Assembly: GCF_000161795.2 (NCBI RefSeq)
Contig: NZ_CP006882.1
Span: forward strand, 992,001 to 1,056,000
From: Synechococcus sp. WH 8109
GTDB lineage: Bacteria > Cyanobacteriota > Cyanobacteriia > PCC-6307 > Cyanobiaceae
Direction of reading: 5' to 3'
DNA: 64,000 nt
The notes below the pieces were generated by a model, which worked only from the letters and a program-made list of their open reading frames with translations, did no database searches and was not told the DNA's origin. This document shows, piece by piece, positions 35,604-42,987 of this stretch. Both the position numbers and the translations under genes were made by a program. Numbering within the stretch: position 1 is the stretch's first letter; each line of letters begins with the position of its first letter.

Positions 35604-35942
35604 TCAGCGAAGTTCACGGTGGCTGCAGTTTTCACAGGGACCTTCCGGCCACACAGCACAGCGGAGCAAAGGGCTACGAGCATTGAAACGACAGTTCGGA
35701 TCACCGATCACCCAGCCGTGTTTCCAGGGTGTTGCATCGGCAGGACGCGCCTGGTGTTTCACCAACAGGGCCACTGAGGCCATCACATAGCGACCGTTGC
35801 GAAGGGCGTAACGGTGACGACGTTGCATCACAAGAAAGGATTGCTGTTCAACAACAAGCCATCGCCCCGGTTGTGGCGGATCCTCAAGTTCAACGCGATG
35901 GAGCAAACGGTCTCCACTGATATGGCGAAGTTCAACAAGCAT
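35604..35942 (-). CDS. DUF6464-like protein
   Basis: About 112 residues from the ATG at 35942 (MLVELRHISGDRLLH). The C-terminus has NCRFNARSPLLRCAVWPEGPC and CSHRE, a cysteine-rich cluster (C..C..C..C) that probably binds metal and resembles the cyanobacterial DUF6464 family. Function unknown. The start overlaps the terC stop by 11 bp, so the two are likely co-transcribed. Confidence 0.68.
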   Translation of the reverse strand: MLVELRHISGDRLLHRVELEDPPQPGRWLVVEQQSFLVMQRRHRYALRNGRYVMASVALLVKHQARPADATPWKHGWVIGDPNCRFNARSPLLRCAVWPEGPCENCSHRELR

Positions 35943-36669
35943 GGCCTTCGTCCTGATCGAGTGCCTTGCTGCGGATTGACATGCCCCAAGCAAACAGCAA
36001 CAGCACCACCACCAAGGTGAGCCAATCGGGTTGATTGAGGCTGGGCACAACAACATGAACAATCAAGCGCAGCGCAACAAAAGCAACGGCAAGAAACCCA
36101 GCCGTTTCAAGCCGCGGATACAGATCAAGCCAGCGGATGAACAGGGCGGATGTAAAACGCAGTGCCACGATGCCGATGAAAGCACCCGTACTAATCAACA
36201 CAATCTGATCACTGATGGCCACTGCTGCGGCAACGCTATCGATGGAGAAGGCCAGATCAGTGAAGGCCAGCAGCAAAACCGTGTTCAGAAACGGGCGTGA
36301 CAGACCGTCGGATTCATTTCCTTCGCTGGATTCCGCGTCATCGCCTGATCGGTTACTGAAGTGATCAACCACCAGCCACACCAAATAGGACGCAGCGACG
36401 AGTTGCACCCAGGCGTTTTGCAACACCCACTGGGCCACAACAATCAAAGCGATCCGCAAGACCAGTGCAATGCCAATGCCCAGGTTGAGGGCAAGGCCTT
36501 CCCGCTCCGGTTGGCGGCTGCTGCGGGCGATGGCCGCGAGGGCCACGGCATTGTCAGCCGACAGGATCAGCTCCAGAAGCACCAAAACAGGCAGCAGGGC
36601 CAAAACCTCACCCCATTGGTCGGCACCTTCAAAGAAATCCGACAGTGAGGGAAGCGAAGTGATATCCAT
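35932..36669 (-). CDS. TerC-family integral membrane protein
   Basis: 245 residues with seven or so membrane helices. The TerC signature occurs as LLELILSADNAVALAAIAR near residue 35 and again as LAFTDLAFSIDSVAAAVAIS near residue 140: acidic residues inside membrane helices, the putative metal site. TerC proteins are linked to metal (manganese) export and, in plants, to thylakoid biogenesis. It is divergent from the gene at 36708 and heads the TerC-DUF6464 pair. Confidence 0.9.
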   Translation of the reverse strand: MDITSLPSLSDFFEGADQWGEVLALLPVLVLLELILSADNAVALAAIARSSRQPEREGLALNLGIGIALVLRIALIVVAQWVLQNAWVQLVAASYLVWLVVDHFSNRSGDDAESSEGNESDGLSRPFLNTVLLLAFTDLAFSIDSVAAAVAISDQIVLISTGAFIGIVALRFTSALFIRWLDLYPRLETAGFLAVAFVALRLIVHVVVPSLNQPDWLTLVVVLLLFAWGMSIRSKALDQDEGHAC

Positions 36670-36707
36670 CGCGGCAGCCTAGAAAGTGCAAGCGCTGTTC
36701 CATTGCG

Positions 36708-37457
36708 ATGCAGATCCGGGCCGAGCTGTGTCACGTCGACACCCTGAGATGCATCGTGCGGGTCGAGGCTTGGCTCGACGGTTCTCTGCAGGGCAGCGCC
36801 CTCGGTGAAGCCGCCACTGCTGAAGAGGCTGAGGAGAGGGCGTTGCACCGCCTGTACTCCAGGCTGGGGTCCATAGACGAACCACAACAGCTCCTGAATC
36901 CAGCTCGCCCTGAAGCCCAGGTGGATGAGCCGAATCTGAAGCAGGTGCCCGTCGAGCGGCCAAGAAAAATTGATCAAACCCCGACCTCGAATGCTCCACT
37001 ACCCCCTGCCATCCATCAGGTCCCAGTCACGCCTGCTGAAAACGCCCCCTCTGAAACTCCAACGGATCCTGACGACTGGAGTGATGAGCTGACCGCCATC
37101 GATATGGAAATCAGACGCATTGGTTGGTCTCGTGAGCAGGAGCAGGAGTACTTGACTCGAGCCTTCGGTCTCGGCAGCCGCCACAAGCTCACGCGCTATG
37201 CCGATCTGGTGGCCTATCTCCGTCAGTTGAAGTTGATCCAAGCCAACGACGACGCTTCTACGGCACCAGCACCCATCCGTCGTGGTGACCTGCTTCAACA
37301 AGGAGATGAAATGTTGAAGCAGCTGGGCTGGAGCTCCGATCAAGCCAGGACCTTTCTCCAACAACAATTGGGGGCGACCAGTCGTCAACAACTCGGTGAT
37401 GAACAGCTTCTGCAGTTCAACATGCTGCTGGAGGAGCAGACCCTAAAAGTCTCATGA
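36708..37457 (+). CDS. conserved hypothetical protein; its 3' end is the left repeat of the island
   Basis: 249 residues. The first ~50 residues (LCHVDTLRCIVRVEAWLDGS, then EAATAEEAEERALHRLYSRLG) look like a small alpha/beta domain resembling a double-stranded-RNA-binding or Rad52-like fold. A proline-rich linker follows, and then two similar three-helix segments (IDMEIRRIGWSREQEQEYLTRAFG near residue 135; DEMLKQLGWSSDQARTFLQQQLG near residue 200) that look like an internal duplication. Not recognised. The last ~11 codons fall in the 49-bp sequence repeated at 42939-42987. A phage capsid fragment begins immediately after the stop. Confidence 0.7.
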   Translation: MQIRAELCHVDTLRCIVRVEAWLDGSLQGSALGEAATAEEAEERALHRLYSRLGSIDEPQQLLNPARPEAQVDEPNLKQVPVERPRKIDQTPTSNAPLPPAIHQVPVTPAENAPSETPTDPDDWSDELTAIDMEIRRIGWSREQEQEYLTRAFGLGSRHKLTRYADLVAYLRQLKLIQANDDASTAPAPIRRGDLLQQGDEMLKQLGWSSDQARTFLQQQLGATSRQQLGDEQLLQFNMLLEEQTLKVS

Positions 37458-37472
37458 GTCGGGCGTAAATCC
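37424..37472 (+). repeat. attL-like direct repeat (49 bp)
   Basis: Starts GCTGCTGGAGGAGCAGAC in the last codons of the gene at 36708 and runs through its stop codon to AAATCC. The partner copy is at 42939-42987; 45 of 49 bases are identical by eye. A duplicated 3' gene end on both sides of a cargo region is the usual result of site-specific integration. No integrase gene remains nearby. Confidence 0.7.
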
Positions 37473-37652
37473 CTTGTTATTTACGGGAACTTTGCTGACC
37501 TGTTGATCGGTCTGTACGGGACGTTGGAGATCCTGGTCGACCCCTACACCGACTTTGCTAAGGACACGACGGGCATCAGGGCCTTGCAGTCGATCGACAT
37601 TGCTTTGCGTCACGCCGAATCATTCGCAGCGATGCAGGACGCAATCGCATAA
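37458..37652 (+). pseudogene. remnant of a phage major capsid protein (C-terminus)
   Basis: Open frame without a start codon, 64 codons, directly after the stop of the upstream gene. It reads IYGNFADLLIGLYGTLEILV - DPYTDFAKDTTG - IDIALRHAESFAAMQD. The order GNF-DL-IG-(W/Y)G-LE-L-VDPYT followed by a D-ALRHAESFA-ending is the C-terminal P-domain end of HK97-fold capsid proteins. The 5' part of the gene is missing. It is followed by a strong terminator at 37685. This fragment is the best evidence that a phage or phage satellite once occupied this site. Confidence 0.75.
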
Positions 37653-37684
37653 CCGCGACAGCGCCCTGCTTGTGGTGCGTACTG

Positions 37685-37714
37685 GCCCGGGGCTTGGACA
37701 CCCCGGGCTTTTTT
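37685..37714 (+). terminator. Rho-independent terminator after the capsid remnant
   Basis: Perfect 8-bp stem GCCCGGGG / CCCCGGGC with an 8-base loop, followed by TTTTTT. It fits the end of the former capsid operon and insulates the AT-rich gene that follows. Confidence 0.9.
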
Positions 37715-37745
37715 GTTTATATGTTCGAAACTGGTTGATTAAGCC

Positions 37746-38387
37746 ATGTCACTTGTTGATCGGGTTAAAAGTCCTGGAGAGATTTACGTGTTGCTTGTTA
37801 CTTTTATTTTTACCGAGCAATTTGACAGAAATTTAGACTTGGAAGCTGTCGAAGAAGGTGCAATTAGAAATTTTCTTGAAATATCTCATTCATTTTTGGA
37901 TGCACTCACTAATCATATGCAGCCAATAGGGGCTGCATTTTTTGTATATACATTTATCCTGATAGCGCTGAGATTGTGGGGGAATAAATCGCGGAGATTG
38001 ATTGATGTGCTCGCAATTTTCCTTACAGCTTGCTGGATCGTTGAGCTTGTCATCATTAATCTACTTCTTGTTGCTCCTATCAAAAGCCCCATTCTTTTGA
38101 TCGTTGAGCTTTTGCTCTTTATCCCAATTATCTTGATTTGTTTTTCGTGGTGGTATTGGCGAATAAACCATGGGCGATCTGAAAGAAATTTGTCACCTGC
38201 AATTGTAGTAACGGATGGACCAGGAGCTCTTGAATATTTTTTCTTCGCGGCAGAGGTTTGCTTTGACTACTCTCAGGATTCATGTAAAACTGTTATTTCA
38301 AAATTAGTACGACTTTTAAATGGATTTGTAGTACTAGACGTTTTTGGATTGACTCTTTCAAGAGCAGTGGATTTAGCTATAGGTTGA
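37746..38387 (+). CDS. AT-rich integral membrane protein, channel-like layout
   Basis: 213 residues with about five hydrophobic segments (AAFFVYTFILIALRLW; LIDVLAIFLTACWIVELVII; SPILLIVELLLFIPIILICF; ALEYFFFAAEVCF; GFVVLDVFGLTLSRAVDL). The last two segments around a short loop resemble the pore-helix and final helix of two-helix (Ion_trans_2) potassium channels, but the GYGD selectivity filter is missing, so the link is tentative. Base composition is much richer in AT than the core genes, indicating foreign origin. Confidence 0.6.
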   Translation: MSLVDRVKSPGEIYVLLVTFIFTEQFDRNLDLEAVEEGAIRNFLEISHSFLDALTNHMQPIGAAFFVYTFILIALRLWGNKSRRLIDVLAIFLTACWIVELVIINLLLVAPIKSPILLIVELLLFIPIILICFSWWYWRINHGRSERNLSPAIVVTDGPGALEYFFFAAEVCFDYSQDSCKTVISKLVRLLNGFVVLDVFGLTLSRAVDLAIG

Positions 38388-38486
38388 TTTCAGGGTCCTT
38401 GCTTGATCATCGGCCTCGGGTCATCGAAGGCGCGTTGTTTATCTAGCCTGTGGTGGTCAAAACAGTAGACAGATAGGGACAGCTAG

Positions 38487-38696
38487 ATGGATTTAATGAC
38501 GATTAGCGAGGCTGCAAGGCGCCTCGGATACAAGTCCAGATATCAGCTCTACAGGCTGATTAACGACGGCTACCTGCATGAGCATGTCCATGTGCAGCAG
38601 CACACGGGGCAGCGTTTGGTTGACATAGAGGGGCTGAGGGAGAAGCTGCAGTGCATCTGCCAGTGGCGACCCAACAGCGTGTTCCTCAGGCGTTAG
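38487..38696 (+). CDS. small helix-turn-helix DNA-binding protein (excisionase-like)
   Basis: 69 residues starting MDLMTISEAARRLGYKSRYQ. TISEAARRLGYKSRYQLYRLINDG has the spacing of a winged-helix/MerR-type DNA-binding helix pair as found in excisionase-like proteins, followed by a short beta-hairpin-like part (HVHVQQHTGQRLVDIEGLREK). A second small frame (GTG 38663 to 38755, ending LLNVIELAQDS) overlaps the end in another frame, so the C-terminus may be frameshifted. Its role could be control of the island; this is inferred from location only. Confidence 0.6.
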   Translation: MDLMTISEAARRLGYKSRYQLYRLINDGYLHEHVHVQQHTGQRLVDIEGLREKLQCICQWRPNSVFLRR

Positions 38697-38764
38697 AGAT
38701 AGAGCTGCAGTGGGTGACGCTGCTCAACGTGATTGAGCTGGCTCAGGACAGCTAGAGCGTTGGA

Positions 38765-39499
38765 TCAGTCCTCACAAATACCTTCTTTGTAAGAGCTGCA
38801 CGAACGAGTTCTTAATTCTTCCCATCGCCAAATCCAAGGACTAAGCATGTCAGGATCATCAAGCATCCAGCATCCCTGCCCAATATTTTCAGCGTTTATG
38901 TAGCTGGAATAATCAGTATATGAGTTGATGAAATTAGGTTTTACGATTTCTTCTTTTGCTCTTTGGCATAGTTTGAAGAATTCACGTCTGTGCTTTGCGT
39001 CTATGGCTGCTTCCCTTGCGGCAGCAGCGTTCGCGCGAGCTTCTGCTTCTCGCCGCGCTTTATTTCTTGCCTCGGCTTCCTTCCGTTTCTGAGCTTCATT
39101 TTCTTGCCGACGTTTTGCCACCTCAGCCAAGCGATCTGACTCCTTCTTTTGGAGCCTTGGACTGGTAGGTCTTAAAAACTTCTCAATTCCATCTATGTCA
39201 TCCAGCCCAAAAGATGCGGTGATAATTTCACCATCATTGTCGCGTTAGCAGAGCTGCTGATTGGGCTGTGTGTAGCCACCCATTGAGTTTCGGCTGTTCC
39301 ATCTCCAGCCGTAAACGACAGGGTTGTCTGGCTCTTGCTGATAGATGTCCGGCTCGCTGCGCTCTCTATACGACTCAATGTCCAGAAGAGTCGGAACGAG
39401 AATGTCCCGACAGGCTTTGGCGGTTTGGGCCTTTTGATCAAAGGCATTGCATGACCTGACAAATATCGCCAGCGGCAACAGCAGCAGTAGCCGTTTCAA
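38765..39499 (-). pseudogene. secreted coiled-coil protein broken by an in-frame stop
   Basis: Two stretches in the same minus-strand frame are separated only by a TAA at 39247-39245. The first part starts with a signal peptide (MKRLLLLLPLAIFVRSCNA) and ends YTQPNQQLC; after the stop the frame continues RDNDGEIITASFGLDDIDGI, then a long Arg/Glu/Ala-rich coiled coil (AEARANAAAAREAAIDAK) and a Cys-containing tail. Without the stop it would be one protein of about 244 residues. Either a nonsense mutation inactivated it, or the downstream part is made from an internal start (TTG at 39130). Function unknown. Confidence 0.65.
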
Positions 39500-39544
39500 C
39501 TCAAAAGGCTCGGTATGCCACCCAGTCTGGCTACTACTTCAGGT

Positions 39545-39817
39545 ATGCCCAACAAGGACCGCTCTTTCCACGAAGCGCCAGAGAAGGCTGTTGGTGAGGG
39601 GTGGCTGTATTCCGAGCTGGAGCAGAAGCTCTGTCACTTCAAGCCCGACACAGCGACCGTGCATGCCCAGTGGGTTGCCATCAGGACATACAGCTACGTT
39701 CCGCCCCGCCCGCCTGAGCCGATGAATCGCAGGCGGATGCTGCGGCACAACGCTGTTGAGGCTTGGCAGACGATGCAGAAGACGGGCTGGAGACGCTGCC
39801 CTCCGCCTGTTCGCTGA
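39545..39817 (+). CDS. DUF1651 family protein
   Basis: About 90 residues starting MPNKDRSFHEAPEKAVGEGW. The family pattern is present: GWL....L..F.PD......W.......PR...P....R...R..A...W......GWR.C.P..R, ending WQTMQKTGWRRCPPPVR. DUF1651 is almost confined to marine Synechococcus and Prochlorococcus and often sits in genomic islands. Function unknown. Confidence 0.75.
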   Translation: MPNKDRSFHEAPEKAVGEGWLYSELEQKLCHFKPDTATVHAQWVAIRTYSYVPPRPPEPMNRRRMLRHNAVEAWQTMQKTGWRRCPPPVR

Positions 39818-40004
39818 AAGCAATCGTTTCTCGCTAGGACAGACGGACCCAGCAGTTGCCGCTGACATGGGTCCGCGTCCCGCCCGGAGCCCTCCAGAAC
39901 GGAACGCAATTCAAATAGCCCAGTGACACCAGTCGATTCAGCGTGAATTGATACCAACTTGGGCATTTTGTTACCGGCAGAAAAAAAGGGAGCAGAGTGG
40001 CGTC

Positions 40005-40211
40005 ATGAGCAACACCAATGATCCGAACGCATGGCATCTGGGTCTGCGTCGGCCAATGGGGGGTGACCCTCTAAATGAACCCGTCATGGCTGCGATATAC
40101 GGCTACGAGTTCAACGGCGACTTATGGCGACTTAATGACCAGGGCTATCCGGAACCTTTGTTAGAACCCATGCTCGGCCGGTGGGAGCAACTGCACTATC
40201 CCGAGGGGTAA
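40005..40211 (+). CDS. small hypothetical protein
   Basis: 68 residues starting MSNTNDPNAWHLGLRRPM and ending RWEQLHYPEG. Acidic, with several Trp and Tyr and no membrane segment. Coding is supported by amino-acid composition only; not recognised. Upstream in-frame starts exist as far as 39948, but the ATG at 40005 gives the most natural protein. Confidence 0.45.
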   Translation: MSNTNDPNAWHLGLRRPMGGDPLNEPVMAAIYGYEFNGDLWRLNDQGYPEPLLEPMLGRWEQLHYPEG

Positions 40212-40379
40212 ACCTCAAAATGGTTCTCACCCCCGCCTGTGCGCTGAAGGGAGAGGGAGACGCGGGCGAGGGAACCCGCTGGCTTTCATCTCCCGAGGCG
40301 TTTGCAGTGGTGCTAGCGCCAAAACAATCCTCACAGCAAACGCGAAGAGACCTGGCTAGTAATTAATGCCTAATTAGCA

Positions 40380-40485
40380 GCATTTGATACTCGGGGAGAG
40401 CCCCCAGTTAGAGAGAATTAATTTGAAGGCAGTGGTGCCTTCAATGCGTCGTTTGGGGTGGGCTGAGGGGCCCGCCTCTTTTTAT
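40380..40485 (+). ncRNA. possible small RNA with two hairpins and terminator
   Basis: In a gene-poor stretch (40212-40893), a small hairpin GGGGAGAGCCCC (near 40396), a hairpin GAAGGCA-GTGG-TGCCTTC (40424-40441) and a terminator (GGTGGGC / GCCCGCC followed by TCTTTTT, 40457-40485) follow one another without any reading frame that looks real. This is compatible with a short transcript ending at the terminator. Promoter and expression are not shown. Confidence 0.3.
40457..40485 (+). terminator. Rho-independent terminator in the island
   Basis: Stem GGTGGGC / GCCCGCC (one G-T pair) with loop TGAGGG, followed by TCTTTTT. No intact gene ends directly upstream, so it may end a small RNA or a decayed operon. 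Confidence 0.6.
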
Positions 40486-40813
40486 GCGCTGACTACTGCT
40501 GTTGCTGCGCCTGCTGCTGACTAAGCGTTTTAGGCCGTTTGGACTGTTGCGCCCGAGCTTCGGTCAGCGTTGTCGATGCTGAGCGAAAGCGCGCAGCTAA
40601 AGAGAGCGACTCGGACAACAGCTGACAACTGCCGTTGCTGCATGCGCACTTTTATGCGCACACTGAATAACATTTAGGCCCAGACCCACTGCAGCAAGGG
40701 GGTTATAAGCAAAAGACATGCTCCTGGAGGAGCAAGCTATGAAAACGACGAGCTGACTTCTTTAGCTGAAAAGCCAGCACTGAAGCAGCTTTTCAGGGTT
40801 TAGGAATAGCTTG
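40486..40813. other. gene-free stretch in the island
   Basis: No convincing reading frame on either strand. It contains GC-skewed CTGCTG/TGCTGA-rich sequence and CTCCTGGAGGAGCAAGC near 40731, which resembles the core of the att-like repeat (GCTGGAGGAGCAGAC) but is shorter. It probably represents decayed mobile sequence. Confidence 0.5.
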
Positions 40814-40898
40814 TTTGCGTGCAGATATGGCCTTTCGCAGCTGCATAAGAGCCTTTTGCGTGCGTTTTTGCGTGCAGGGCTAAACCGTTTTGCGTGCA
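40814..40898 (+). repeat. cluster of TTTTGCGTGCA motifs
   Basis: Four near-identical copies of TTTTGCGTGCA lie within 85 bp (starting at 40814, 40854, 40865 and 40888). The same motif begins the larger repeats at 42881 and 46160, and variants with GCGCACAC occur near 40650 and 43075. Outside 40.6-46.2 kb it was not noticed. It could be a binding site array for a recombinase or regulator of the island. Confidence 0.6.
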
Positions 40899-41049
40899 CG
40901 AGCCCCATAGCGGCAATGCAGCCATCTCAGAGGCGTTCAAGATCGTGAACAGCAACGTGCTCGAACCAGAGCAACGCGAGCAGCTGCAGGCGATCCGAGC
41001 GCATCTGGACAGCCTTGAGGAAGGCGGATCACAGGTGATCGACGTCTAG
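40894..41049 (+). CDS. short reading frame, possible gene fragment
   Basis: 51 codons from a GTG inside the last TTTTGCGTGCA motif. The product has an amphipathic helical part (AISEAFKIVNSNVLEPEQRE, QLQAIRAHLDSLEEGG) that looks like real protein sequence. The frame stays open upstream to 40849 through the repeat. It may be the 3' end of a larger lost gene. Not recognised. Confidence 0.4.
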   Translation: MHEPHSGNAAISEAFKIVNSNVLEPEQREQLQAIRAHLDSLEEGGSQVIDV

Positions 41050-41156
41050 TGGTAGTAACCAGTCTTTCGGCAGCTATCAGCAGACTCTTTTGACTGCTGA
41101 CGGGCTTTGAACACGTCCATCTCTTGGCTGGCACCTATCTGGATCAAGGGCTCTAG

Positions 41157-41228
41157 ATGGAGCAAACCATCGCTGTACTGCACAAGGCAGTTGACCTAGT
41201 GCCGCAGCTTGGAGAGGATGTTGACTAA
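41157..41228 (+). CDS. very small open frame overlapping the next gene
   Basis: 23 codons, MEQTIAVLHKAVDLVPQLG, ending in TAATG that overlaps the ATG of the gene at 41228. The coupling suggests it may be translated as a leader, or it is a gene remnant. Confidence 0.35.
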   Translation: MEQTIAVLHKAVDLVPQLGEDVD

Positions 41229-41590
41229 TGACAATAAACATCGGAAAAACAATCCTCTATGCGATGGGAGCCCTCGTTGTCTTCGCTTTCATAAGGATGA
41301 GTGGGGATGATTGGGACACTTGGACACCCAGAGAAGAGGCCAGGAAAGCCTGCGAAGTAGAGATCAAGAAGGGACGCCTCTATAGGGTTTCGTACCCAAA
41401 GCCGGGGGACCCAAAGAAGAATTTCTACGGGCGCCATTGTGAACTGAGTTTGTACTGGAATCGCTACGAACTGCAGGAGATAAACGGTGATTACAAGACC
41501 TATGAAGAGTTGAGAAAGGCTCGCTGGCAGGATTACCGCCCCATCCGTAGGTACTACTTCGACGGGCGCGGCGTCGTGGAAATGCGATGA
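41228..41590 (+). CDS. hypothetical protein with N-terminal membrane anchor
   Basis: 120 residues. One hydrophobic N-terminal segment (ILYAMGALVVFAFIRM) acts as signal or anchor, followed by a polar, aromatic-rich domain with two cysteines (KACEVEIKKG; GRHCELSLYW), a possible disulfide. Not recognised. Its stop overlaps the following start (ATGA), so the two genes are coupled. Confidence 0.6.
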   Translation: MTINIGKTILYAMGALVVFAFIRMSGDDWDTWTPREEARKACEVEIKKGRLYRVSYPKPGDPKKNFYGRHCELSLYWNRYELQEINGDYKTYEELRKARWQDYRPIRRYYFDGRGVVEMR

Positions 41591-41775
41591 ACATGATCAA
41601 CGACTACGAGCCAGCACCACCTCAGAACTTCATCGGGCCAATGGTCTACCCGATCAAGTACCTGCCATGCCGTGTGTGTGGTGGGTCAGTCCGTGTCGCT
41701 GACAAGTACAGACACGCGAAGACAGCAGTCCATGGCGAGTGCTGGAGAGAAGAGCTGAACAGCTCCTCGCATTAG
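41587..41775 (+). CDS. small protein with zinc-finger-like CxxC
   Basis: 62 residues. CRVCGGSV, then HAKTAVHGEC forms a C-x2-C ... H-x5-H-x2-C pattern that could bind one zinc ion. Such tiny zinc proteins are common in phage and island DNA. ATGA overlap with the upstream gene. Confidence 0.55.
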   Translation: MNMINDYEPAPPQNFIGPMVYPIKYLPCRVCGGSVRVADKYRHAKTAVHGECWREELNSSSH

Positions 41776-41860
41776 GTAGGGGACGTAAGAGGGGAACCAT
41801 CTCAGGGATGTAAGGCAGGGAGTCCTGCATCTCTCATCGGCGATCTGATCTATTGCGTCC

Positions 41861-42166
41861 CTACAAGAAGGTGCAAAGACCTTCGTAATCGTGAACTTTG
41901 TAAGTGGTGCTCTTTCCAGAGTCCTCCATTTCGACCTCACCTAGATCCTCTACCAATTCGAACCTCGCAGGAGGTCTGACTAAATCGAAGGATTCATTCC
42001 CTTCAACGTCTGCCCAGTAGGTCACATTGCCTTCGTGGATGCTTTTAATACACTTCACCAATGCTGGCTCATCCACCTCCATACGGCTGTATTCGGAGTG
42101 GATGTCTTCTGCCATCACTGGTAAGCATCCGAATGCCATCACTGCCAGAAGGACGTGGGTCTTCAT
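41861..42166 (-). CDS. small secreted hypothetical protein
   Basis: 101 residues from the ATG at 42166. MKTHVLLAVMAFGCLPVMAED is a standard signal peptide with an AxA-like site (VMA|ED). The mature part is acidic (YSRMEVDEPALVKCIKSIHEG...) and has two cysteines, one near each end, which could pair. Not recognised. The frame is open further upstream, but the signal peptide fixes the start. Confidence 0.6.
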   Translation of the reverse strand: MKTHVLLAVMAFGCLPVMAEDIHSEYSRMEVDEPALVKCIKSIHEGNVTYWADVEGNESFDLVRPPARFELVEDLGEVEMEDSGKSTTYKVHDYEGLCTFL

Positions 42167-42262
42167 CAGTGGTTCTGATTGCTCAGATCTAAATAGCACC
42201 GGTTTGCAAGATGCCACTCTCTGAATACCTTGGGGCAATGGTCTCCGTCTTCGTTGACTCCA

Positions 42263-42451
42263 ATGCCAGAGAACTGGATTCCTGGGCTTCAGCCTCCTAA
42301 GCCTTCCGCTGCCAACCTCAAGAAAGGACCAACTGTCGAGGGTGTTTCTGAAGAGGGAAAGAATGAGAAGGTCATCTCTCTGGAAGAACTAGAGCAAGCC
42401 AAGGAATCAGGCTTCGAGGTTCCCAATGAAGGACGTGCCCCCGGCTTTTAG
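42263..42451 (+). CDS. small hypothetical protein
   Basis: 62 residues starting MPENWIPGLQPPKPSAANL, highly charged (VEGVSEEGKNEKVISLEELE) and probably disordered. A TTG start at 42230 would add 11 residues. Not recognised; coding support is weak. Confidence 0.4.
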   Translation: MPENWIPGLQPPKPSAANLKKGPTVEGVSEEGKNEKVISLEELEQAKESGFEVPNEGRAPGF

Positions 42452-42489
42452 GGCTCTTCTGATAGCTGCAAGGACTTTCTGGCTGACTT

Positions 42490-42744
42490 CTAGGGCTGCA
42501 ATTCCGGGAGGATGTGAGTCACCAGGTCAGCGTTGACCCAGTTGATGACGCCGGTATCGACATCAGCCACTTGGAACAACGTTGGAATCTTCGGGTTTCT
42601 GGCACCGCCATCCACCCAGATCACATCAGCCATCCGCCAGGCACCTTCCGTGTCAGTAACGATCATGGTCATGCCTGCTTTGACATGCAGGAAAACGGGG
42701 TCTGACTTGGGCGCTGCAACGGCGCTCGCATGATCAACCGACAT
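42490..42744 (-). CDS. DUF3104 family protein
   Basis: 84 residues. The core FLHVKAGMTMIVTD, then WRMADVIWVDGGARNPKIPT and LFQVADVDTGVINWVNADLV matches the DUF3104 family of marine Synechococcus, usually found in flexible genome regions. Probably a small beta-barrel; function unknown. It is the last gene before the right repeat. Confidence 0.78.
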   Translation of the reverse strand: MSVDHASAVAAPKSDPVFLHVKAGMTMIVTDTEGAWRMADVIWVDGGARNPKIPTLFQVADVDTGVINWVNADLVTHILPELQP

Positions 42745-42840
42745 ACCCCTCTTGCTAGTACAGCAGTATTAGTACAGGAGCAGGCGGCAGGTCCAGGAAA
42801 TGAATCGGAAGACTGATGAACGGCATCGCACTCAGGACTG

Positions 42841-42957
42841 CCTAGGGCAGTCACAAGCCTTCCTAATCAAATAAGCGTGCTTTTTTGCGTGCAGATTGTC
42901 GAGGTTCGTTGAAAACCAAGTCAGTCACTCAATCTGTAGCTGCTGGAGGAGCAGACA
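42841..42957 (+). repeat. long direct repeat, copy A (partner at 46120-46236)
   Basis: Begins CCTAGGGCAGTCACA, passes through TTTTTTGCGTGCAGATTGTC and ends in GCTGCTGGAGGAGCAGAC. Copy B at 46120 has the same order of blocks with scattered differences. The end of copy A is also the start of the attR-like repeat, so two repeat systems meet here. Confidence 0.75.
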
Positions 42958-42987
42958 CTGAAAGTCTCATGAGTCGGGTTTAAATCC
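42939..42987 (+). repeat. attR-like direct repeat (49 bp)
   Basis: Matches 37424-37472 at 45 of 49 positions, including the duplicated last codons and stop (AAAGTCTCATGA) of the gene at 36708. A TAG directly upstream in that frame shows that only the 3' end was copied, as expected of an att site. Confidence 0.7.

Noticed and set aside
39834-40037. Minus-strand frame ending in APGGTRTHVSG-like sequence, resembling the translation of a tRNA 3' half
   Set aside because: No acceptor or anticodon stem can be drawn on either strand; a degenerate tRNA relic is possible but not supported.
40181-40366. 61-codon plus-strand frame after the gene at 40005
   Set aside because: It overlaps that gene, and its composition is not convincing.
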